A DNA stretch of 64,000 nt from Clostridia bacterium (lineage in GTDB: Bacteria; Bacillota; Clostridia; UBA1381): assembly GCA_017443895.1 (NCBI GenBank), contig JAFSXU010000060.1, positions 84,525-148,524 of the forward strand. The letters run 5' to 3'. The notes below the pieces were generated by a model, which saw only the letters and a list, made by a program, of their open reading frames with translations, did no database searches and was not told where the DNA came from. Made by a program: the position numbers and the translations under genes. Below, piece by piece: positions 33,928-42,012 of the stretch (within the stretch, counting starts at the first letter, position 1; each line of letters starts with the position of its first letter).

Positions 33928-36900
33928 GTGAAAAGGATTATTTTAGCTATTTTGAGTGCGTGTCTTTTTTCTACCTGCGCCTTGGCAGCAGGTGTTGACA
34001 CGGATAACTATGAAGATAATCGGGTAACGGAAAATCCGTATTTGTTTTTTGATACATATGACGACCGTATGGTTGATTGGCCGCTTGTAGATACAGGCTA
34101 CGGCTATGCAAGCGGAGTTGCAACCAATTTTGATATAAATGTTGTTAATTACAAGGATGATAACAATGTCTTAAAGCTCTCAACAAAACCCCATAAGGCA
34201 AAGAGCTCTGCAGACAATAATCTTGCTCTGATTTACTGTATTATGCATGTTTATGACGGTAAGTTTGTGGTAGAAAATGATTTTAATGTATCGGATGATA
34301 AGTCAAGCTTGCGGTTTTTTATCAGAGGCACAGCCTCAACAGAAATTGAAAATTTAGTAACAGTTAAAGACGGATTTCTTTGCGCAGGGAATGACGGTGC
34401 TAAAACAGGTATAACAGTCAGTGATAATGAATGGCATAATATTGCCGTGATTACGGATATTGATACAATGCATTATGAGCTGATGTTTGACGGGCAAACG
34501 GTTTTTGAGGGAAAATTTTCCGTTCTTACCAAGGCCATGCTTTCAAATGATACCTCCTCGTTCAGAATTGAGATGATAACCGAGCCTGAGCAAGAGTCTT
34601 ACCTGCTCTTAGATAATTTTAAGGTGTACCGAGGCGGTGAAATTTTAGACAATGAGTATTTAGAGCAATTCCGCCCCGAGCCGTTTTTTATAGAATATGA
34701 GCCGGGTCTGCGTATGCAAAAATTGCAGAATGCCGTAATTTTTGCGCTTGATACACCCATGGTTAAGCTGTTCTCAAAGAACAGGGAGATTGACAAGAAT
34801 AATCTCAATATCAAGCCGTTTGTAAAAAACGGAAAATATATGATTCCACTACGGCTTATATCCGAGGCATTTGGTTATGAGGTTGGCTATGACGGAAATG
34901 TATATATTACATCAGGTCAAAAGCAGATAAGACTTGACGATAAGGGTAACTGCTCCGTAAACGGTACAGCGTACAAAAGTATTGAGCTTGACAGGCTTTA
35001 CGGCAGTTTTTTTGCAGATGCGAAGGCTGTTTGTGAGCTTTTGGGGAAGAAAGCGCAGATAACAAAGAATGATCTTATTATAGTCAGCGATACGGAGAAC
35101 TTCTTTGATGAAAATGCAGAAAAATTCAGCGTAACGGCGATTGGTAATCTTTTAAAGAGCAGTAAATACGGCCCGTGCCTTATATCGGGGGTAAGCGATG
35201 AGGAGCTTCAAAAGGTAAGGGATAGAATTGCAAAAGATGAGGAGCCGTATAAAACAGCATGGAATTTAACGCTTGAAAATGCCAATAAAGCGCTGACAAA
35301 GGAATATCCAATGGTCTTGTGCGGATATTCGGGCGGTGCAGGGTATAATGACAACGCCTTTGCCGCAGGAAATGCGATACGGGATTTGGCGTTTGTATAC
35401 CGTGTTACGGGCAATACGAAATATGCCAAGCGTGCAAAGGAGCTGTTGGACCAAAGAGTAAGCGCACCTAATCCGTTTAATGTCTACAGACAGTTTATGG
35501 ACGGAGAATGGGCAAACTATAACACCTTGGTTCCTGCAAGAAGCGGAGTTGCAATGCTGTACGGATATACATTTCTCTATCCGTATCTTGACAGGGAATT
35601 TTGCGACAAGGTCGAGTTGTGGGCAGGCAGGCTTGCAGAGGGCGCAAAATATGTCCAGGCAGAGTGGATAGAGCACGATTGCTACGATAAGCAATATTGG
35701 CAAAACCATATGGTGCTTGGCGAAATGCTTATGATTAGTGCAGCTATTGTAAATCAGGATATAGATTGGCTCTACTGGGTTGTAGCAGATCCTGAAAATG
35801 AGCGTAAAATGCCCGACCTTATAACCGGAAGTATTATTATGGGAGCGGATGACGAGCTTTATGCAAGCGATCCTACGCTTGTATCGGGTGCGCCCGAGCC
35901 TGAACGCGGTGAAATTTATGACCGCTACAGAATGAGAGTGGGCAAGGGCTTCCATTATGCAAACCTCACTGCAAGAGGCCTTGCGGTGAGCGCAGAAATG
36001 CTTTATAACAACGGTTATGATTTCTTTGATTATTACGGTAAAAACGGCGAAAGATTGGAATATGTATTTGAATATTACGGCGCTTACTTTGTAGAGGAAA
36101 GCGTAGATATAAAAAGCGGATATTATTCGGGCTCGGCGATGAACACAAGCTGTGCTATCTGGCCGATAGGTCTTAAACACTATCCGTATAATACCGAAAT
36201 ACGCCGTACCTGCCTTGATGTGCGTCAGCTTGCGCAGACTGACGGCGAACAGTTAGGCTACCTTTCATGCCTTACCCACGGAGTTGATGTTATTGAAATC
36301 AAGGACAGTAAAGCTCCCGATATTAAGGGGATTAAGATAAACGGAAATCCGCTTGATAATTTCCGTCCCGACAAGCACACATATAATATTTCCGTGCTTG
36401 CGCATGAGGCGGTCGGGGCAAAGCTTGAGTTTGACACCGATGCAAATATAGTACCGCTTACAAGTGATGACAGATGGGCGCCGCAGAAATATCTTGTTTT
36501 TGATAAGGAGGATATGAACAAGCGCGCGGTATACAGCTTTGTATTGGATGTTGTTGCCGATACCCAAATACCTAAAAACGCCAAAGCCGTTCCGTGTACC
36601 GTTAACGGAGCGAGCGAATCGGCATCGGGCAACGAGCCTGAGCTTACAATAGATAATTCCTATGAAACCCTGTGGACAGTTCAGGGCACAGGTAACAAGC
36701 ATTGGATAGAGTATAAGCTTGATGAGATAACCGATATTTCATTTATAACACTTATGTTTACAAAGGGTACGGAGAGAAATTATTTCTTCAGCGTTGATGT
36801 GTCCCAAGACGGCAAGAAATGGGAGCGTGTGTTTAATTCAAAAAGCTCGGGTAAAACCGACGGCGCGGAAAAATTCAGTTTAGGTAATGTAAAAACTCAG

Positions 36901-36981
36901 TATATAAGAATAAACTGCGAGGGTAATACCGCAAACGATTGGAACAATATATGTGATTTTAAGGCGTATACTCTCGATTAA
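33928..36981 (+). CDS. Exported alginate-lyase-family polysaccharide lyase with discoidin-like C-terminal domain
   Basis: 1017 residues from GTG 33928, because GGGGGGA (33915-33921) lies six bases upstream; the in-frame ATG 33913 overlaps that site. A signal peptide ends near residue 20. Modules: LamG-like (about 30-235), copper-amine-oxidase-N-like (about 255-390, KYMIPLRLISEAFGYEV), all-helical alginate-lyase-type catalytic domain (about 400-770), and an F5/8-type (CBM32-like) domain at about 880-1017. The lyase motif CYDKQYWQNH carries N593 and H594. GFHYANLTARGL (H676, Y677) matches the region that supplies the catalytic Tyr in PL5-like enzymes. It should cut a uronate-containing polymer by beta-elimination. 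Paralogues are at 37098 and 42013. Confidence 0.8.
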   Translation: MKRIILAILSACLFSTCALAAGVDTDNYEDNRVTENPYLFFDTYDDRMVDWPLVDTGYGYASGVATNFDINVVNYKDDNNVLKLSTKPHKAKSSADNNLALIYCIMHVYDGKFVVENDFNVSDDKSSLRFFIRGTASTEIENLVTVKDGFLCAGNDGAKTGITVSDNEWHNIAVITDIDTMHYELMFDGQTVFEGKFSVLTKAMLSNDTSSFRIEMITEPEQESYLLLDNFKVYRGGEILDNEYLEQFRPEPFFIEYEPGLRMQKLQNAVIFALDTPMVKLFSKNREIDKNNLNIKPFVKNGKYMIPLRLISEAFGYEVGYDGNVYITSGQKQIRLDDKGNCSVNGTAYKSIELDRLYGSFFADAKAVCELLGKKAQITKNDLIIVSDTENFFDENAEKFSVTAIGNLLKSSKYGPCLISGVSDEELQKVRDRIAKDEEPYKTAWNLTLENANKALTKEYPMVLCGYSGGAGYNDNAFAAGNAIRDLAFVYRVTGNTKYAKRAKELLDQRVSAPNPFNVYRQFMDGEWANYNTLVPARSGVAMLYGYTFLYPYLDREFCDKVELWAGRLAEGAKYVQAEWIEHDCYDKQYWQNHMVLGEMLMISAAIVNQDIDWLYWVVADPENERKMPDLITGSIIMGADDELYASDPTLVSGAPEPERGEIYDRYRMRVGKGFHYANLTARGLAVSAEMLYNNGYDFFDYYGKNGERLEYVFEYYGAYFVEESVDIKSGYYSGSAMNTSCAIWPIGLKHYPYNTEIRRTCLDVRQLAQTDGEQLGYLSCLTHGVDVIEIKDSKAPDIKGIKINGNPLDNFRPDKHTYNISVLAHEAVGAKLEFDTDANIVPLTSDDRWAPQKYLVFDKEDMNKRAVYSFVLDVVADTQIPKNAKAVPCTVNGASESASGNEPELTIDNSYETLWTVQGTGNKHWIEYKLDEITDISFITLMFTKGTERNYFFSVDVSQDGKKWERVFNSKSSGKTDGAEKFSLGNVKTQYIRINCEGNTANDWNNICDFKAYTLD

Positions 36982-36995
36982 AAAGGGTAATATGG

Positions 36996-37069
36996 TCAAG
37001 CTAAAAATAATACCCGTCTGCTGTTATAATTTACGGCAGTCGGGTTGCCGTAAACATATGACAGCTTGA
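36996..37069 (+). other. Structured intercistronic RNA region with alternative stems
   Basis: An outer stem TCAAGCT (36996-37002) / AGCTTGA (37063-37069) encloses two competing hairpins. One is CCCGTCTGC with GCAGTCGGG (37013-37044); the other is TTTACGGCA with TGCCGTAAA (37030-37054). They share bases, so only one can form at a time. No T-run follows. It lies in the 116-bp gap between two lyase genes. Confidence 0.5.
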
Positions 37070-37097
37070 CAGCATCAGATAAAAAAGGGGAACGGTA

Positions 37098-39473
37098 ATG
37101 AAGTTTATTTTTGCAGAGGACTATAGCATTTATCCGCCCGGTATGCCTTTGTGTTATCCGGGAAATTCATGGCGGGGACAGATATGTAAAGGTAAAGACA
37201 GCTCCTTGACAGTTGAGGCATGTAAGGACGGACGGCATATTCTGAGAATAAAATCGGGAGCTTGTGCCGGGGTGTATACATGGTTTAAAAATGATGCGTC
37301 GGTATATATATTTGAAACCGAGATGTGTCTCCCGAATGAAAATACAGCTGCCCATATATATATTGACATTAAGGATAACAGCGAAAAACCTCCTGTTGCA
37401 AAGATAGATAAAAACACAGTACGGCAAGGGTATACGGCTTTGGTTTCTCTTAAAATTAACCTGAGGAGCAATATTGCAAGTGTATATATAAACCGTGAAT
37501 TTTTAAAAACCGTTTCATTGGATATAAAAAGCCGTGAAGAGCATGACAGAACAGATGTGGTATTTATAAAGCTCTTGCTGTCTGGGAAAGGCGAGCTTGA
37601 TGTTTTTAACACCGTTATATATGACGGTAATGAATTTTGCACACAGGAAGAAAAAGAAAGCGCATTTAAAAGGCTTAATCCCAAATTACACCTTAGCGGA
37701 GATTTTGGCTACAGTGCGGATATGTCCGATAAGCGTGTAAAAGCGCTGTCAGAGGCATTGACGAAACATACCGATGAATTACCGCTGTTTGTAAACGATG
37801 CGGAGCTTGAAAGTGTAAAGAAAAAAATAAAGCTTAACAAATACCCGTTTCAAAGAGCATGGGAGGGAGTGACGGAGGATGCAAATTCTGCGCTCACAAA
37901 GGAATATCCCATGATACTTTTGGGACAGGCACAGCCGTATATGGCATACGGAATTTCAGCGGCGGCGGCTCTAAGGGATTTGAGCTTTTACCATAGAATT
38001 ACAGGCGATGAAAAATACGCAAAAAAAGCGTTGGAAATTCTTATGAAATGGGCAAGTGCAAAAGCTCCGATACCAATTCATATAAGTCTTGGCTCAGATG
38101 TAAACGGGCTTACAATATCCCGTGTGATGGTGACATTTGCGTTTGGGTATTCTCTTCTTTATAGATATATTTCCGATAGTGACAGGAGAGTTATAGAAAA
38201 ATGGTTCACCGTTATGGCCTGTGCAATCAAGAGATCGCTTGGCTTCTGGGTATCTAATGACTGTTATGACAAGCAATATTATCAAAACCATATTGCGGTT
38301 ATGGTTATGGGGCTTGCAGTTTTGGGAGCTGCGACAAAAAATGTAGATATTTTGACTTACGCATTGTATGCAGATGATAACAAATATAACTATGAAAGAC
38401 TTTTAACAGGCACAATAATCGGCTATAAAGACACTGAGATATATTATAAAGACCCATGCTTTACGGCAGGTAAGCCTTATCCTAAGCCGGGTGAGATTTA
38501 CGATAGGTACCGTGCAAGGGTAGGCAAGGGCATACATTATTCAATGCTCAGTGCAAGGTGCTTGCTCTATGTTGCAGAGGTTATGAGGCACTATGGCATT
38601 GACTATTATTCATATACGGGCGAGCATGGCGAAAATCTCAAAATGCCGTTTGAATTTTACAGTGATTTTTACTTATACCGTGATAATTCACTAAAGGGCG
38701 GATATTACGGAACAAGCCTTATTCATAACCATGAATGTTTTATCTTTTCCATTGCGGCGGCGGCATATCCCGAAAGCAAAATTTTAAAGAATTTTTGCCT
38801 CAGGGCACCGATTGCACAGAGGGATACCGAGCAGTTTGGCTATCTTGCCTCGCTTATATTCACTCCCGTGTATGATGAGCAGGAATGTGAAGATTTACCG
38901 AGGCTTGATACCGTAACAATAAATAACGAAAGAATAATAAATTTTTCAAGGGGCCGTTTTTATTACAATATAAAACAATGTAAAAACCCTGTATTTGAGG
39001 TAAACGGCACAGTGGAGCTTTGTACAGAGGTGAAAAAGGCGGACAACGGCGAATATGCGCTCAGGGTATGGGAGATGAAAGAGCCTATGCACTTTGCAAC
39101 ATACCGTTTTAGACCGATAGCGGACCTTGAAAAAAGAGATAATATACAAATAGTGTCCGAGTGCTCTTACAAAGGCAAAAATACGCGTGAGATATGGTGT
39201 GTTATGGATTTGGGCGAGGACACAAAGGTTTGCTATATCACTTTTTATGCAGAGTGTGATATTGAGGAAATCAATGTATCGGCACAGGTATCGCCGTTTG
39301 AAAATGATATTTGGAAAAATGTAAGCTCTGAGCTTACAAAGCACGGAGTTTTATTCAAAATCGAAATTCCAAAAGAAGCTTGCCGATTTGTAAAGCTGAT
39401 TTTTACAGGTACGGGCAAGGACAAGGTAATGCTTGATACTATCAGGTGCTATAACATTAGGCAGGAGGTTTAA
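37098..39473 (+). CDS. Alginate-lyase-family polysaccharide lyase without signal peptide
   Basis: 791 residues. The N-terminus MKFIFAEDYSIYPPG has no signal peptide, unlike the paralogues at 33928 and 42013, so the protein is probably cytoplasmic. A LamG-like region covers about 1-180, the helical lyase domain about 240-600, and a beta-rich C-terminal region about 600-791. The catalytic signature CYDKQYYQNH holds N397 and H398, and GEIYDRYRARVGKGIHY is the second conserved block. A cytoplasmic lyase beside two exported ones would degrade imported oligosaccharides, as oligoalginate lyases do. The products would suit the GH88 enzyme encoded at 59094. The TAAA-ATG junction with the next gene is 2 bp. 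Confidence 0.78.
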   Translation: MKFIFAEDYSIYPPGMPLCYPGNSWRGQICKGKDSSLTVEACKDGRHILRIKSGACAGVYTWFKNDASVYIFETEMCLPNENTAAHIYIDIKDNSEKPPVAKIDKNTVRQGYTALVSLKINLRSNIASVYINREFLKTVSLDIKSREEHDRTDVVFIKLLLSGKGELDVFNTVIYDGNEFCTQEEKESAFKRLNPKLHLSGDFGYSADMSDKRVKALSEALTKHTDELPLFVNDAELESVKKKIKLNKYPFQRAWEGVTEDANSALTKEYPMILLGQAQPYMAYGISAAAALRDLSFYHRITGDEKYAKKALEILMKWASAKAPIPIHISLGSDVNGLTISRVMVTFAFGYSLLYRYISDSDRRVIEKWFTVMACAIKRSLGFWVSNDCYDKQYYQNHIAVMVMGLAVLGAATKNVDILTYALYADDNKYNYERLLTGTIIGYKDTEIYYKDPCFTAGKPYPKPGEIYDRYRARVGKGIHYSMLSARCLLYVAEVMRHYGIDYYSYTGEHGENLKMPFEFYSDFYLYRDNSLKGGYYGTSLIHNHECFIFSIAAAAYPESKILKNFCLRAPIAQRDTEQFGYLASLIFTPVYDEQECEDLPRLDTVTINNERIINFSRGRFYYNIKQCKNPVFEVNGTVELCTEVKKADNGEYALRVWEMKEPMHFATYRFRPIADLEKRDNIQIVSECSYKGKNTREIWCVMDLGEDTKVCYITFYAECDIEEINVSAQVSPFENDIWKNVSSELTKHGVLFKIEIPKEACRFVKLIFTGTGKDKVMLDTIRCYNIRQEV

Positions 39474-39475
39474 AA

Positions 39476-41992
39476 ATGCATTGTATTAAAAAATTCTTGA
39501 AAAAATTATCAGTGGCAATCCTGGCAATGAGTGTGGTTGTGGGTGTTTTGCCGATAACGGCGGGTGCTGCGGACACTTCGCAGGTAAAGGGCGATAAGGC
39601 AATTTCCATTGTAACAGCTCTTAACATTATGGACTCTGACGGTGACGGAGGCGAACTCCTTACACGGCAGGAGCTTGCAAAGGTCGAGGCACGCTTAAAG
39701 CGTATAGATGTAAATTTAATATCCCAAAACCTTACGGGTAACGCATCATATTCAGATGCCATTAAGGTCATTGTAACTGCTCTGGGCTACGATATAGCCG
39801 TATCGGTGACAGATAATGACGATTGGTACAGAATGGCATTAAAGCTGAAAGTTTTAAATGGCGTCAGGGAAGCAAACGGCAATATTACAAGAGAGAATAT
39901 GGCAATAATGATTTATAATGCACTTGAATCCGAAATGCTTATTCCAAGACATCAGTCTGAAAAGACGGAGTATATAATAGATACGGATAAAACACTGCTT
40001 GAGAGTGTTTTTAATGCAGTCCATGATAAGGGAATTATAACCCAAACACCATATTCCACACATACTGCAAATAATTCAAATCATCGTACGGTATATATAG
40101 ATGATGTTGTATATGTGGATAGGCTGGGACTTGTACCGTCAAGCTATTTAGGCTACTATGTTGATTTTTATGCAGTGGAAAATGATGATGACGAATACGA
40201 GGTAATATGGCTTAAAAAGCGTGATTTTAAAAACGATGCCATAACTGTACAGGCGGAGGATATTTCGGATAAATCAACAAGGGAGCAGATGATTTATACA
40301 AACATTGCCACAAATTCCGAAAAAAAGGTAAACATTCCCTCAGACGCGGTTATTATTTATAACGGCATACCGACCTCAAATATCAGCAATATTTATCCCG
40401 AATACGGAAGCGTAACCGTTTTGGACAGCGATTATGACGGCAGGTATGATTGTGTGATAATCGAGGCGTACGAGGTTATGCGCGCAGAGTATATAGATAC
40501 AAAAAATGAAACGATATACGACTATGAAAACAATTTCACGCTTGATTTATCAAGAGTAGGTATGTACGAGGTTTTCAAGGACGGCAAGCTGGGTACTCTG
40601 GCAACTGTTTCAAAGAACGATACCCTGCTTTTGGCACCGAGCTATTACTCATTCGGAAACAGCATCTCCGATGCCGAAACGATAGCAATTTATGCATCAA
40701 ATTATAAAATACGGGGCATTGTTGAGCAAATAGGCAAGGATTACATATATGTAAATGATGCAAAGTATAAAATAAGCGACGATGCAAGGGAAGAGCTCCA
40801 AACCGGTATTTATGTTGAGCTTGAGCTTGACTATTTTGGCAGAGTTTCACGCTGCACGCCGGCGACTGCCATGAATAATTACGGATATATCCTATCATAC
40901 GGACCTGAGGACTGGGACAATGAGAAGGCTGTATATGTAAGAATATTTACGCAGGACGGTGAAATGAAGGTCTTTAATTTAAACGACAGTATTATATACA
41001 GCGGATATTTGGCAAACGGCACATATACAGAGCAGAGTAAGATTAGTAACGGCACATTCTTAAACCTGCTCAAAAACGGTGCAGAGGCTATGAATGAGGT
41101 GGTAACATACACTGTAAATACCGACGGAACAATAAAGTCCATACGCTTTGCAGATACATCAAAGGTGAATGACCCTATGGCTGATAATAAGAGCGTTCTG
41201 ATGAAAAATTATGACCAAACCTCTGTAAAGGCAAGAAGTGTTTTTGTCGGCACAAGCTACAGAGTAGATTCTCAAACACTCATATTCAGAGTGCCGTCAG
41301 GTGGTTATAGCCATAACGATGATGATTATTCGATTTATTCTACAACCAACTTTGAAGAAACAACCTTCTCGCATGTAAAGGTATACAATGCCTCCGAGAA
41401 CAAGATTGCAGGCGTTATCGTGCTTGAAAGTGACGATGGCGATGAGCCGTCAGAGGTTATCGGCAATAATGTATTTGTAATTGACTCCATAGGCGCGTCA
41501 AAAAACAGTGACGGAGACAGGGTTGTGCTGTTAAGCGGAATACAGGCAGGCGTGTATAAGGATATAGCATTTGCAAAGGAATCCATGGAGGTAGGCGGCG
41601 GAAAATGGTATAACACAAGAAAAAAGACCTCCGATGACCTTCAGGTGGGCGATGTTATCCAGTACGGTGTCGATTCAAACGGTTATATAAACGCCTATCA
41701 GGTTTTGTTTGCGCCGAGTGAGCAGGTATTTAGCTCCAATAAATCCGTAGCAAGAGATAATCAAGGCTATTTAAGCGGTTTAAATACCATAGAGGGCAGA
41801 GTTACCGACTCCAACGGCAGGAGCATTATGGTTGACGGAATTGATTTTTCAATACTTACAAGCGAGGGCAGTATCACAGTTGTTAATGACGGAAAGGCAG
41901 AGGCCGGCAATCCTGCAAGCATAGAGGTAGGCGATTATGTTTTCATACGCTGTAACAGACTGTATGCAAGGGATATCGTTGTTTACAAATAA
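39476..41992 (+). CDS. Exported surface protein with degenerate SLH-like N-terminus
   Basis: 838 residues. A signal peptide ends near AGAA (about residue 31). Residues 35-160 read as divergent SLH repeats (ALNIMDSDGDGG; YSDAIKVIVTALGYDI; WYRMALKLKVLNGV). The rest is a string of small beta domains, with turns such as GSVTVLDSDYDGRYDCVII, GYYVDFYAVENDDDEYEVIW and GDVIQYGVDSNGYINAYQV. They look like repeated units of about 90-100 residues. No catalytic motif is visible. It may be a surface scaffold holding enzymes or glycan at the wall. The perfect AGGAGG overlaps the previous gene's end. Confidence 0.7.
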   Translation: MHCIKKFLKKLSVAILAMSVVVGVLPITAGAADTSQVKGDKAISIVTALNIMDSDGDGGELLTRQELAKVEARLKRIDVNLISQNLTGNASYSDAIKVIVTALGYDIAVSVTDNDDWYRMALKLKVLNGVREANGNITRENMAIMIYNALESEMLIPRHQSEKTEYIIDTDKTLLESVFNAVHDKGIITQTPYSTHTANNSNHRTVYIDDVVYVDRLGLVPSSYLGYYVDFYAVENDDDEYEVIWLKKRDFKNDAITVQAEDISDKSTREQMIYTNIATNSEKKVNIPSDAVIIYNGIPTSNISNIYPEYGSVTVLDSDYDGRYDCVIIEAYEVMRAEYIDTKNETIYDYENNFTLDLSRVGMYEVFKDGKLGTLATVSKNDTLLLAPSYYSFGNSISDAETIAIYASNYKIRGIVEQIGKDYIYVNDAKYKISDDAREELQTGIYVELELDYFGRVSRCTPATAMNNYGYILSYGPEDWDNEKAVYVRIFTQDGEMKVFNLNDSIIYSGYLANGTYTEQSKISNGTFLNLLKNGAEAMNEVVTYTVNTDGTIKSIRFADTSKVNDPMADNKSVLMKNYDQTSVKARSVFVGTSYRVDSQTLIFRVPSGGYSHNDDDYSIYSTTNFEETTFSHVKVYNASENKIAGVIVLESDDGDEPSEVIGNNVFVIDSIGASKNSDGDRVVLLSGIQAGVYKDIAFAKESMEVGGGKWYNTRKKTSDDLQVGDVIQYGVDSNGYINAYQVLFAPSEQVFSSNKSVARDNQGYLSGLNTIEGRVTDSNGRSIMVDGIDFSILTSEGSITVVNDGKAEAGNPASIEVGDYVFIRCNRLYARDIVVYK

Positions 41993-42012
41993 AGACTATC
42001 AGGAGGCATGAT

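Noticed and set aside
36265..36702. Long antisense frames, for example 36265-36702 and 35266-36180 on the minus strand
   Set aside because: They lie wholly opposite the lyase gene, lack ribosome sites, and read as low-complexity Cys/His/Ile-rich sequence typical of shadow frames.
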